NCBI GenBank assembly: GCA_903919035.1
Contig: CAIXGY010000248.1
Location: 1-38,050, forward strand
DNA: 38,050 bases
Source of the DNA: an uncultured Planctomycetaceae bacterium
GTDB taxonomy: Bacteria; Planctomycetota; Planctomycetia; Pirellulales; UBA1268
Direction of reading: 5' to 3'
Below the pieces are notes generated by a model. That model was not told where the DNA came from. It ran no database searches and saw nothing but the letters and a program-made list of their open reading frames with translations. Shown in pieces: positions 6,606-15,099 of the stretch. The translations under genes and the position numbers were made by a program. Within the stretch, counting starts at the first letter, position 1. Each line of letters opens with the position of its first letter.

Positions 6606-9600
6606 GACCGTTCCTCCGGCCGCGCGTCCTGCAGCCCCGGCGCGAGTGCCTCGGCCTGCTGGAACGCCAGCCGCGCCTCCTCGTGACGCCCCAGCCGGTC
6701 CAGCGCGCGGCTGCGGATCAGGCTGGTCGCGGCGATGCGTTCGGTCAGGCCGGGTCGGGAGTCGAGCGACTCGAGGGCCGAGTCGGCATCGCCCGCTTCC
6801 AGGTGCAGCCGGGCCAGCCAGACCAGGATCCAATCGATGCCGGGGATCTGCTCGTTGACTTCGGCGAGCAGCGCGAGCGCCTCGGGAATGCGGCCCATCT
6901 CTTCCAGCATCGAGGTGAACGCCGTGTGCAGGTCGAGGTGGGTCGGCGCCAGGGCGAGGCCGCGACGGAACAGCGACTCGGCCTCCTCGTGGTTGCCAGT
7001 CTGGCTCTCGAGCCTCGCGCGCTGGGCGAACACCGAGGGATGATCCTGCGCGACGGCGCGACTCCGCGCCAGGGCGGCCGCGACGAGATCGTCGAGGCCG
7101 CGTTCGATGAGCGGCTTGATGAACCGCAGGTCGGTCGTCAGGGGCCACGGATCCATTCGCACCGCCGCGTCGACCGCCACCGCGGCGGCCTCGATGTCAC
7201 CCGCTTGAAAGAGCGCCTCGGCAAGATTGCCGTACGCCCACGCGGGCTGGTCGCGGTCGAGCGCGATGGCAGCGCGGTAGCCGCGAATCTCGCCGTCGAG
7301 GTCGCCCCGGCGGGCCGCGAGCCGGGCCTCGAACCGCCGCACCCGCTGCTCGTCCGGACGCGCGGGCCCGGCCGCCACGGGCTTCGTCAGGGCGGCCCGC
7401 AGTTCCGCCACGAGCAGCGGCCCGAGTGGGCCGAGGCCGGCCCGCGTGACGAGCGTGTGGTGGTTGCCGGGCAGCGTGATGACCCGCACGCCCCCGAGCG
7501 CCACCTCGCCCCAGCCGCCGGTCGGATCGCTCCGCCACCAGGCATCCTGCTCATCGGTCCGAAACACCACGATCTCACCCGCATGAAATGCGGCCGGGCT
7601 CGCGGCGAGGGCCCGGTAGAAAAACCCGCGTACCGTCGGGGACGTCGGCGTGTTGGCCGTGTCGAATCCGCGGCGGTCGAGGTCGGCACGGTCCTCGATC
7701 ACGCCCAGAAACGACACGGCCATGCCGGCCGAGGCGAGGTGTCGCGCGATCGAGAGCGCGAGGTGGGCTCCCAGGGAATAGCCCGCCAGGGCATACGGGC
7801 CCGGCCAGCGATCGCGGAGCAGCGTGGCGTAGCAGGCCGTCAGCGTGGGCAGGTCGGCATGCGGCGACCGGGCGATCTCCATCCGACTGGCGTGGAACGA
7901 CGCCACCGGCAGGTCACCGCCGACGGCCTCCGCGAGCGAACCGGCGAAATAGGTGGAGCCGTCCACGTCGTGGGTCAGCACCAGCGGCGGGCCGCCAGCG
8001 CCGGCCTGGATGTCCGCCAGCTCGACCGGCAGTTGAGGCCGGAGGTGGTCACCGATGTGGGCCGCCAGCGCCGCCGCCGACGGGGCGCGCATGAACGCGG
8101 CCGGCGACACGCTGACGCCGAACCGTTTCTCGATCGCGAGGAGAACGTCGAGCGCGGCGATCGAATCGCCGCCGAGGTCGAAGAATCCGGCGTCCGCAGG
8201 CACCTCATCGAGTCGCAGCGCCGTCTTGAAGATGTCCGCCACGGCGTCGCACGCGGCCTGGTCGGCCGTGCCACGTCGGGCCTGCGGGGCGTCTTCGCCC
8301 GCGAAGCGGACGGCGAGGTCCCGCCGGCTCACCTTGCCGACGCGGCTGGTCGGAATCTGGGACACGATGAACAGCCGCTCGGGCACCATGAAGCTCTTCA
8401 GGCCGCGGGCCGCCCAGCGCAGGATGTCATCCTCGGCGGGGCTCGGCGTCGAGCGGCACTCGACGACGGCAGCCACCCGCGCCCCGAGGATCGGGTCGGG
8501 GAGCGCGAACGCCACGGCGGCGGTCACGTCCGGGTGTGACACGAGCGCCGCCTCGACGGCGGCCGGATGCACCTTTTCGCCACCGCGGCTGATGACGTCG
8601 TCGGAGCGACCATCGATGAACAGGAATCCATCCGCATCGATGCGTCCCCGGTCGCCCGTCCGCAGGCGGCCAGCGGCGTCCACCTGCTCGCCGCGGCGGC
8701 CGTCGCCCCCCACGAGGCGGTTCACGAAGCCGCCCGAGAGGGCGATCTCACCGGTCTCTCCCGGCGAGACCGGCGTTCCGTCGGCACCGACGATGTCGAC
8801 CCGCCACGCGGGATGGATCCGGCCGACAGCGCCGTCCGGTCCGCGGTGGCCCGTCGCCGGGGTGGCCGCGATGAACGGAGACGCCTCGCTCAGCGCGTAG
8901 AACTGCACGACCCGGGCGTCGAAACGCTCCCGGAGCCGTGCCACGAGCGCCGGCTCGACCCGATCGGAGCCGATGGACATGAGCCGCAGCGGCATGGTGG
9001 CCGGTCGCCAGCCGCTCTCGTCGCAGGCGTCGAGCAGTCGCCGATGGATCGTGGGCGCGGCCGAGATGTAGGTGGGCCTGAATCGGTCGAGCCAGTCGAG
9101 GATCTCGCGCCGGGAAAATCCCGGCGCCCAGACGACGGCACCGCCCGCCGCGAGCACCGGCAGCGAACTGCGAAACAGGCTGTGCAGGTGCGCGATCGGC
9201 ATCATGCACAGCGACACGTCGGAGGGCACCGCGCCGATCCAGTCGCGATAGGCCCGGACACCGGTCCAGAGGCTCTCGTGCGTGATCGCCACGACCTTCG
9301 GCGTGGAGCTGGTGCCGCTCGTCAGGCAGAGCAGGGCGTCGTCGGCAGCCGTCGGCGGGTCCGCGGGCCGGGGCGTTTCCGCGGCCGGGCACCGCAGGTC
9401 GAACGTGCCGGCGGCGGCACCCGGCCGCGGCACCGCCCGCAGGAGCATGATGCCGCGATCCCGCACCAGGGCGGTGAGCGCGGCGTCGGGCCGCTCCTCC
9501 ATCACCACCGCACGGATCGGCAGGGCGTCGAGCACGCGGGCATATTCCTCGGGCTGCTCGTGGGCCGGCACCGGCAGCGGAGTGGCCACCGCCGACACCG

Positions 9601-9832
9601 CCAGGAGCACCGCCAGCGCGACGGGACCGTCAGCGAGCGCCACGAGTACGACGTCGCCGCGGCCGATGCCGCAGGCCCGCAGTTGTCGCCCCGCCTCCGC
9701 GATCACGTCGAGCAGGCCGCCGTGCGTGAGGAACTCGGCGTCGTCCACACCGCCGAGAGCCGGGGCGTCCCGCCGCCCGTCCGCGGCCCGTGACAGCCAG
9801 GCCGTGACCGTGTCGTCGTGCATGATCGTCAC
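6602..9832 (-). CDS. Single-module NRPS-like protein: adenylation, carrier, thioesterase, TPR
   Basis: A 1076-aa protein with four parts. Residues 1-500 are an AMP-forming adenylation domain (LTSGTSSTPKVV near 165-180; RTGDRGRIDADGFLFIDGR; catalytic Lys in SRVGKVSR near 497). A carrier domain follows, with the phosphopantetheine Ser in FDLGGDSIAALD near 553. Next is an alpha/beta-hydrolase thioesterase (nucleophile in AGYSLGAHL near 682, Asp in IEDRAD, His in GNHH near 790). The C-terminal 230 residues are TPR-like helices. There is no condensation domain, so it should load, hold and release a single amino or carboxylic acid. The start is GTG 9832 in a GTGA overlap with the dioxygenase; ATG 9823 is an alternative. 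The product may be handed to the glycan enzymes downstream. Confidence 0.85.
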   Translation of the reverse strand: MTIMHDDTVTAWLSRAADGRRDAPALGGVDDAEFLTHGGLLDVIAEAGRQLRACGIGRGDVVLVALADGPVALAVLLAVSAVATPLPVPAHEQPEEYARVLDALPIRAVVMEERPDAALTALVRDRGIMLLRAVPRPGAAAGTFDLRCPAAETPRPADPPTAADDALLCLTSGTSSTPKVVAITHESLWTGVRAYRDWIGAVPSDVSLCMMPIAHLHSLFRSSLPVLAAGGAVVWAPGFSRREILDWLDRFRPTYISAAPTIHRRLLDACDESGWRPATMPLRLMSIGSDRVEPALVARLRERFDARVVQFYALSEASPFIAATPATGHRGPDGAVGRIHPAWRVDIVGADGTPVSPGETGEIALSGGFVNRLVGGDGRRGEQVDAAGRLRTGDRGRIDADGFLFIDGRSDDVISRGGEKVHPAAVEAALVSHPDVTAAVAFALPDPILGARVAAVVECRSTPSPAEDDILRWAARGLKSFMVPERLFIVSQIPTSRVGKVSRRDLAVRFAGEDAPQARRGTADQAACDAVADIFKTALRLDEVPADAGFFDLGGDSIAALDVLLAIEKRFGVSVSPAAFMRAPSAAALAAHIGDHLRPQLPVELADIQAGAGGPPLVLTHDVDGSTYFAGSLAEAVGGDLPVASFHASRMEIARSPHADLPTLTACYATLLRDRWPGPYALAGYSLGAHLALSIARHLASAGMAVSFLGVIEDRADLDRRGFDTANTPTSPTVRGFFYRALAASPAAFHAGEIVVFRTDEQDAWWRSDPTGGWGEVALGGVRVITLPGNHHTLVTRAGLGPLGPLLVAELRAALTKPVAAGPARPDEQRVRRFEARLAARRGDLDGEIRGYRAAIALDRDQPAWAYGNLAEALFQAGDIEAAAVAVDAAVRMDPWPLTTDLRFIKPLIERGLDDLVAAALARSRAVAQDHPSVFAQRARLESQTGNHEEAESLFRRGLALAPTHLDLHTAFTSMLEEMGRIPEALALLAEVNEQIPGIDWILVWLARLHLEAGDADSALESLDSRPGLTERIAATSLIRSRALDRLGRHEEARLAFQQAEALAPGLQDARPEERS

Positions 9833-10779
9833 GCCATCGCCACGTCGATCGCCCGCTCGCCGGAGAATGGTCGCCGGCCGTGGGCGACCACCTCGTTGTC
9901 GATGAGCACGACGTCGCCGCGCCGCCAGGCGAAGGCGTGCTCCTCGGCCTCGAGTGCGGCGGCGATGGTCTCGATGGCCGCCGCCGGGATCGACCCACCG
10001 TCACCGAACGTCACCGTCTTCGGGAATCGAGCCTCGGCGCCGAAGGCGGCCCGCATCTTGGCCACGTGCGCCGGGCCGAAGTACGCCGGGTGCCAGTTCA
10101 CGGCCTGGTTCGTCCAGATCTCCTCCCCCGTGACCGAATGGCGGAGCAGGGCCGGAGCCCGCATCCGGACCACGAGGCCGCCGTCGTCATTCCAGGTCCA
10201 CTCCGCGGACTGCTCTCGCAGTCGCGCCTCGACGACGTCGCGATCCTCGCTGCCGTAGGACTGCTGCCACGACTTTCCGAAGCCCGGGCCGCCGCGCAGG
10301 TTCGTGAGGTAGACGAGTCCCCGCTCGCGAAACTCGTCGACGAGCGCCGCCGGCAGTCGGGCGCGAACGCGACGCATGTCACCGAGTGGCGTCTCGCCGC
10401 GGTCGGTCGGAGCCACGCGGCAGAAGAACCAGATGCGACGTGGTACCTGGGGCAGATAGGTCGCCTCGCAATGCAGGGGAATCGACGCCTGTGCCGCGTA
10501 TTCGGTCGAGGTGTAGACGAGGCCTTCGATCGACGACCGCGGCGTGGCGCCGCCGATGTAGGGCAGCAGCGTGGGCGTGAGCGCTTGGCAGGCCCGACCG
10601 AAGTCGGCCGAGGTGCGGATGCCGGTCTCCCGGAAGAGCACGGCGCCCGCCTGGGCGATCTCGGTCGCGATGCGGTCCTGATGCTGCCGCAGCCAGTCGG
10701 CCGTGGCTTCGGCATCCAGGCCTCGCACATCGTGGCACTCGACCCACGGGGGCGACGTCGTTCGATCGTGATCGCTCAT
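9829..10779 (-). CDS. TauD/TfdA-family Fe(II)/2-oxoglutarate dioxygenase
   Basis: A 316-aa protein with the metal triad of the clavaminate-synthase-like clade: H103 and E105 in LHCEATY and distal H300 in VAHGRRPF. The latter sits inside DNEVVAHGRRPFSGER, which also supplies the 2-oxoglutarate Arg. The Glu in HXE and the surrounding sequence resemble SyrP-like hydroxylases that act on amino acids, often carrier-bound. It overlaps the NRPS-like gene by GTGA and is the first gene of that unit, which supports hydroxylation of the acid loaded on the carrier. The start ATG 10779 is preceded by GGTGAG. The actual substrate is unknown. Confidence 0.85.
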   Translation of the reverse strand: MSDHDRTTSPPWVECHDVRGLDAEATADWLRQHQDRIATEIAQAGAVLFRETGIRTSADFGRACQALTPTLLPYIGGATPRSSIEGLVYTSTEYAAQASIPLHCEATYLPQVPRRIWFFCRVAPTDRGETPLGDMRRVRARLPAALVDEFRERGLVYLTNLRGGPGFGKSWQQSYGSEDRDVVEARLREQSAEWTWNDDGGLVVRMRAPALLRHSVTGEEIWTNQAVNWHPAYFGPAHVAKMRAAFGAEARFPKTVTFGDGGSIPAAAIETIAAALEAEEHAFAWRRGDVVLIDNEVVAHGRRPFSGERAIDVAMA

Positions 10780-10873
10780 GCGTGGCTCACCAGCCTGGCA
10801 GGTGTCGAGGGGCGCGACGATGGTCCGACCACCCGGCATGCCGGGGCCGGTCGCGAGAACCGCAACGTAGCCG

Positions 10874-10901
10874 ACCCGCCGAGCAGCGGCAACCGGCGGG
10901 T
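10874..10901 (-). terminator. GC hairpin after the first CgeB-like gene
   Basis: ACCCGCCG (10874-10881) and CGGCGGGT (10894-10901) form a perfect 8-bp stem with a 12-base loop, about 30 bases beyond the stop at 10931. The minus-strand sequence after the stem is not U-rich, so the call is weak. The remaining 10780-10873 bases must hold the promoter of the dioxygenase unit, but no clear boxes are seen. Confidence 0.25.
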
Positions 10902-10930
10902 GCGCACGCCAGCAGCCCCGCGGTGCCGCT

Positions 10931-12082
10931 TCATCCCCGGGACGAAACCGCCTCGATGAGCCGAGGCAGCACCCGCCGGGCATCGAAGAACTCTTCGGCA
11001 AGCGCGCGTGCCGCGCGGCGGTGGGCGGCGACGTCGGCGTTCAGCGCTTCGACCGCGGCGGCCGCGTCGTCGGTCGTGGTGAACGAAAACAGCCCTGCGC
11101 CGACCGGGAGCCGCGACGTGAAGCCCGTGTCGTGGGCGATCACCGGGCGGCCCGAGGCCAGGTAGCACACGCTGCGGTCGCTGAACCAGCCGCACCGCGA
11201 ACGCACGTAGCCCTGCTTCGCGATCGCGAGTTCGGCCTTCGAGCCCTGCACGAACCGCTGGTAGTCGTGTGGAGTCGCGCAGAGCGCGGCGGGGTCGAGC
11301 AACCGCCAGCCGTGGTCGCGGAGCGCGGCGAGATCGGCCGTCTCATCGGGATGGATCGCCAACGCCGGCAGGCAGGGCTCCGACGTGCGGCGCGGCAGGT
11401 CGACGAGCTCGCGCCAGGCGTGGGCCTTCTGGCCGTGGAAGACGCCCTCGTGGGTGACCGAGCCGTAACTGCGCCAGTTCGCGACGGTCGTGAGGCCAGC
11501 GTGCTCGACGTGGTCGGCGACCGGCCAGTGATCGAGCACCACGGGCTGGGGCGTCGTGATCCACGCGCGGCCACAGGTGGGCACGCCGCAGCCGGCACGG
11601 CCGATGTTCTCGCCGATCGTGACGACGTGCGTGTGGCGGTCGAAGCCCATGTCGATCCCCTGGGCGTGCCACATCTGGTTGAACGCCGGGTCGAGGTCGA
11701 GGAACACCCGCTGCGGGATCGCATCGACGAGGGCGGGGTCGCGGAGCATGCCCGAGACGTTCAGAAGCAGGTCAGCCCGACGGGCGCGTTCGACCAGGGA
11801 CTCGTGCGACAGGCCCACGGTCGTCCGCGTGCCCGCGCGAAGCAGCGCCGCCGAATCCTGGAGACCGAAATCGGCGGCCAGGCTGCGGAAATACGTGGCC
11901 GCCGCTGACGCCGCAAAGGCCGCGTCGCTCTCCTCGGTCGGCACGGTCGCCGGATCGACGAGCGTCACCTCGTGGCCGAGGGCCCGCAGGCCGAGCACGT
12001 ATTGCAGGATGGCCCAGGTCGCGCCCCCCTGTCCGGGCTGCGCGGCGACCATCCCGGCGACCACGATCGAGAGGCGGCTCAT
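10931..12082 (-). CDS. CgeB-like glycosyltransferase, paralog 1
   Basis: A 383-aa protein of GT-B type, one of four paralogs in the window. The N-half has the glycine-rich opening GMVAAQPGQGG, then FLDLDPAFNQMW and GVPTCGRAW. The C-half has the donor-side segment GWFSDRSVCYLASGRPVIAH followed by DTGF, typical of CgeB-like (glycosyl transferases group 1) domains. The start ATG 12082 overlaps the upstream pyruvyltransferase-like gene by ATGA, so the two are translated together. It probably adds a sugar to the glycan in the cytoplasm; donor and acceptor are unknown. The family assignment comes from motif order and length. Confidence 0.75.
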   Translation of the reverse strand: MSRLSIVVAGMVAAQPGQGGATWAILQYVLGLRALGHEVTLVDPATVPTEESDAAFAASAAATYFRSLAADFGLQDSAALLRAGTRTTVGLSHESLVERARRADLLLNVSGMLRDPALVDAIPQRVFLDLDPAFNQMWHAQGIDMGFDRHTHVVTIGENIGRAGCGVPTCGRAWITTPQPVVLDHWPVADHVEHAGLTTVANWRSYGSVTHEGVFHGQKAHAWRELVDLPRRTSEPCLPALAIHPDETADLAALRDHGWRLLDPAALCATPHDYQRFVQGSKAELAIAKQGYVRSRCGWFSDRSVCYLASGRPVIAHDTGFTSRLPVGAGLFSFTTTDDAAAAVEALNADVAAHRRAARALAEEFFDARRVLPRLIEAVSSRG

Positions 12083-13167
12083 GGCTGGCTCATCGTGGAC
12101 GAGGCGAGGAGCGCTTCCGCCGACGCCACCGCCTCCAGGGGAGTCGCCGCGAACCGCACGCGGGCCGCATCGAGCGCCGTCGCGTCGGTGAACCACGTGT
12201 CGCGAAAACCGAAAATTTTTCCGTTGGCGGTGTCGCAGACCACGTGGGGGATGCCGGCCAGCAGGCAGAGCAGATGCGCGTGAAGTCGGTTCGTGATCAC
12301 GACGCGGCCGCGGGAGAGAATCCGCAGGCCGCGGAGCGCGCGATCCTCGGCGAGTTGGTCCCAGAGCCAGGGCAGATGCCGCCAGGCGATGCGGCGGCGG
12401 AGCGGGCAAGGCTCGTCGGCCGGCGGCGGCCACGGGGGCAGCGGCCCGAGCCACGCCTTGAAACCGCGGGCCGCGGTGCACAGATCGGCCGCCTCGGCGG
12501 GGGGCAGAATGCCGCCGGGCACCGTCCAGTCACGGGCCATCCAGCCGGCGGGCAGGGACGGCGGGGGACCGAGCGACTCGGCGTCCTGCCGCCACAGGGC
12601 GAGCACCGGCACCTCGGCAGGAGTTCGGGCGGTTGGCAAGGCGAGGGCGAGCGCCGTGTCGGGGCACAGCGCGGCAGTGACGCCGGGAAAATGTCGGCGG
12701 GCGAAGTCGAGGCTGACACGGTCCCGCAGGAGCAGCGTCACGTCGCGCTGCCGACGGAGGAGATCGGCCGTCTCCGCGATCGCCGCGGCCGACCGGAACC
12801 AGATGCTCTGTGGCAGTTGGATGATCCGGCGGTCTGGAAGGTCGGCGAGGATCCGGGTTCGCGAGCCGTGCTCGCGAGGATAGACGTCGCCGAAATTGCC
12901 GCCGCCGAGCAGCAGGATCGGCCCCTCGGGCAGGGCTGCCCGCAGGACCCGGGGGTCGTAACTCCACGCGTCGCATGCATACGCGACGGTCACGTCGAGC
13001 TCGGCGAGGAGCAGTCGGGTGGCCTGCCAGATCGCGGCGTCGCCGGCATTCCAATGGTCGGGATACAACGCGAGCGCGCACCGCGTGCCCGGCGGCAGGA
13101 GGCCGCGCCAGGTGTTCGTCAGGATGGCCCGGCAGTCGTCCAGCACTCGCGCGTCCCAGGTCGTCAC
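12079..13167 (-). CDS. Polysaccharide pyruvyl transferase family protein
   Basis: A 362-aa protein with the family hallmarks in order: DHWNAGDAAIW near the N-terminus, ILLLGGGNFGDVYPREHG, IQLPQSIWF, LRDRVSLDFARRHFP, CPDTALAL, and C-terminal SRGRVVITNRLHAHLLCLLAGIP ahead of DTANGKIFGF. Members such as ExoV and CsaB-type enzymes add a pyruvate ketal from phosphoenolpyruvate to a sugar, although some homologs are glycosyltransferase-like. GTG 13167 is chosen because the sequence beyond it is low-complexity; GTG 13194 is possible. It is divergent from the sulfotransferase at 13273 and coupled to the CgeB-like gene after it. Confidence 0.85.
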   Translation of the reverse strand: MTTWDARVLDDCRAILTNTWRGLLPPGTRCALALYPDHWNAGDAAIWQATRLLLAELDVTVAYACDAWSYDPRVLRAALPEGPILLLGGGNFGDVYPREHGSRTRILADLPDRRIIQLPQSIWFRSAAAIAETADLLRRQRDVTLLLRDRVSLDFARRHFPGVTAALCPDTALALALPTARTPAEVPVLALWRQDAESLGPPPSLPAGWMARDWTVPGGILPPAEAADLCTAARGFKAWLGPLPPWPPPADEPCPLRRRIAWRHLPWLWDQLAEDRALRGLRILSRGRVVITNRLHAHLLCLLAGIPHVVCDTANGKIFGFRDTWFTDATALDAARVRFAATPLEAVASAEALLASSTMSQP

Positions 13168-13170
13168 TCG

Positions 13171-13187
13171 GGTGGCGTTCCGCCACC
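13171..13187 (-). promoter_or_regulatory. Perfect hairpin just before the pyruvyltransferase start
   Basis: GGTGGCG (13171-13177), loop TTC, CGCCACC (13181-13187) form a 7-bp stem ending four bases before GTG 13167 in the minus-strand message. It would occupy the ribosome-binding position if that start is used, or be coding if GTG 13194 is used. As DNA it is also a candidate operator between two divergent genes. Confidence 0.3.
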
Positions 13188-13205
13188 GCGACACCCCGCG
13201 GCATC

Positions 13206-13234
13206 TGTCGGTGTCAGGTCCACGAGAATACACT
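13206..13234 (+). promoter_or_regulatory. Weak candidate promoter for sulfotransferase unit
   Basis: TACACT at 13229-13234 is a reasonable -10 box, with TGTCGG at 13206-13211 seventeen bases upstream as a poor -35. It would give a leader of about 30 bases to the ATG at 13273. No Shine-Dalgarno sequence is evident there. Confidence 0.2.
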
Positions 13235-13272
13235 CCAGGAACTGGCGTCCCTGGTGGCACGCGTGACCCTCC

Positions 13273-13956
13273 ATGATCATCTCGCACACGCACCGGGCGA
13301 TCTTCGTCCACATTCCCAAGACGGCGGGCACGAGCATCACGGCCCTGATCGAGCCCGAACTCCGCTGGAACGACCTCGTGCTCGGTGGGACGACGTTCGG
13401 GGAGCGGATTCAGCCGGCCTACCAGGAGCGGTTCGGCCTCTCGAAGCACATGCGGGCCCGTGACATCCGCAGAGTCGTGGGGGAGGAACTCTGGGCCGCG
13501 TATTTTTCCTTCGCCATCGTGCGGCACCCCTACTCCCGGCTCGTCTCCTTCTACAACTGGAAGCGGGGCGCGGTCGCCCGCGCAGCCGCGGAGTCCCCGC
13601 TCTGGTCATGGCCCGCCACCCAGGCCTACCAGGAGACCGGGAGCTTCTCCGACTTCATCCGCCACGAGAAATTCCTCACGTCGCGAGCCGGCCAGCCGCA
13701 GGCCGACTGGGTGTGCGATGACGATGGCAGGTGCATCGTCGATTTCGTGGGCCGGTTCGAGGAACTGCCCGCGGCCCTCGGCACGATCGCGCAGCGGCTC
13801 GGGCTGCCGCGCGGTGATCTCGGCGTGCACAATCCATCGGCGTCGGACCGGCCGCTCGCGGACTTGTTCCAAGGCGACGAGGACTACCGGTTCGTGCACG
13901 ACTTCTACCGTCGCGACTTCGACCTGTTCGGCTACGACCCCGCCCTCCGCCTCTGA
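13273..13956 (+). CDS. Sulfotransferase (Sulfotransfer_2-like)
   Basis: A 227-aa cytoplasmic sulfotransferase. The 5'-phosphosulfate loop is FVHIPKTAGTSI (residues 11-22) and the 3'-phosphate segment is FAIVRHPYSRLVSFYNW, about residues 80-97. These are the signature of the family that includes carbohydrate 2-O and dermatan-type sulfotransferases. It should move a sulfuryl group from PAPS to a sugar hydroxyl. The gene is followed 18 bases later by the QueC-like enzyme on the same strand. It lies opposite a pyruvyltransferase-like gene, so its product probably modifies the same glycan. Length is typical of short bacterial members. Confidence 0.88.
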   Translation: MIISHTHRAIFVHIPKTAGTSITALIEPELRWNDLVLGGTTFGERIQPAYQERFGLSKHMRARDIRRVVGEELWAAYFSFAIVRHPYSRLVSFYNWKRGAVARAAAESPLWSWPATQAYQETGSFSDFIRHEKFLTSRAGQPQADWVCDDDGRCIVDFVGRFEELPAALGTIAQRLGLPRGDLGVHNPSASDRPLADLFQGDEDYRFVHDFYRRDFDLFGYDPALRL

Positions 13957-13974
13957 CGCCAGGCCACAGTTTCG

Positions 13975-15099
13975 ATGCGCTGCTCCCGACTGCCCCGCGA
14001 CCAAGGACTCCTGCCGGGCCACGTGCGGTTCACGGGCGTCGTGACAGACGCCGGCCCCGCCGCCGGGCCAGTCTGGGTCGACGTGGCGGAGTCGCTTGCC
14101 GCGGAGGTGCCTGACCGGCTCGACGCCTGGCTCCTCTGGCTCCTGCCGCACGCCTTCGAGACGCAGCAGGAATTGATCTTCGACGGCGCGGTGGATGCCG
14201 AGTTGCTCCGCAATGCCCGGGAACTCATGGAGACCTGGTCGCGCTGGCGGCCCGACCGTCGGCCGATCCGCGTGCGGGCGGAGCCGGCCGATGATCCGGG
14301 AGCGAGTCGCGCGGCTCCGGCCCGCACCGGGCTCTTCTTCACCGGCGGTGTCGACTCGTTCTTCACGCTCTTTCACCACGACGCGGAGGTCACCGCGCAT
14401 CCGGCGGCGAACCGGCGGCCGGTGGACGATCTCATCTACGTGTGGGGGTTCGACATTCCGCTCGCGCATCGCGAAGCCTGTGAACGCAAGCAGGCGATCC
14501 TCGGCCGGATCGCCGCCGAGGTCGGCAAGCCGCTCATCACGCTCGTGACGAACCTCCGGGACACGGGCATCCGGCAGCCGTGGGGGGCGGTGATGCACGG
14601 GCCGGCGCTGGGCGGCGTGGGGCTCCTGCTCGGCGACCGGTGGAAGGAGGTGCTGCTCTCGTCGTGGTTCTGCCGCGGGGACGACGACCCCTGGGGCTCG
14701 ACGCCGATCACGGATCCGTTGCTGTCGGGGTCGCGGACCCGCACGGTGCCCTACGGGGCGAGCCACGACCGCTTCGAGAAGATCGCGTTCCTGGCGGGGT
14801 ATCCGCTCGCGCTCGAGACGCTCCACGTCTGCTGGGAGGAGCGGTCCGAGGGCAACTGCGGCCGCTGCGAGAAGTGCTACCGCACGCTGCTCGCGCTCGA
14901 CGTGCTCGGCGTCCGCGACCGGGCGACCACGTTTCCAGCCGTTCCGCTCGACCTCGGCCGGCTCGCCGAGGTGTGGAAGGACACACCGCTCTTCGTGCGG
15001 ATGTACGAGCAACTCCGGCGCCACGCGGCCGCCGCCGGCCGTGCCGATGTCGTGGCCGCGATCGACGTCTGCCAGGCGCCGTCACGGTCGTCAGTCTGA
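13975..15099 (+). CDS. QueC-like PP-loop ATPase with four-Cys zinc motif
   Basis: A 374-aa protein. The PP-loop is FFTGGVDSFFTL (TGGVDS at residues 123-128), the pyrophosphate-binding motif of ATP pyrophosphatases that adenylate a carbonyl oxygen. Four cysteines, C286, C295, C298 and C301 (in GNCGRCEKCYRT), reproduce the zinc site of 7-cyano-7-deazaguanine synthase (QueC). The protein carries about 120 N-terminal residues not expected in QueC, so it is a relative and not QueC itself. It probably forms an amide, nitrile or thio-group on a carboxylate through an acyl-adenylate. It is linked to a sulfotransferase, and no queuosine or anti-phage partner genes are nearby. Its 3' end overlaps the convergent gene by nine bases. 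Confidence 0.7.
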   Translation: MRCSRLPRDQGLLPGHVRFTGVVTDAGPAAGPVWVDVAESLAAEVPDRLDAWLLWLLPHAFETQQELIFDGAVDAELLRNARELMETWSRWRPDRRPIRVRAEPADDPGASRAAPARTGLFFTGGVDSFFTLFHHDAEVTAHPAANRRPVDDLIYVWGFDIPLAHREACERKQAILGRIAAEVGKPLITLVTNLRDTGIRQPWGAVMHGPALGGVGLLLGDRWKEVLLSSWFCRGDDDPWGSTPITDPLLSGSRTRTVPYGASHDRFEKIAFLAGYPLALETLHVCWEERSEGNCGRCEKCYRTLLALDVLGVRDRATTFPAVPLDLGRLAEVWKDTPLFVRMYEQLRRHAAAAGRADVVAAIDVCQAPSRSSV

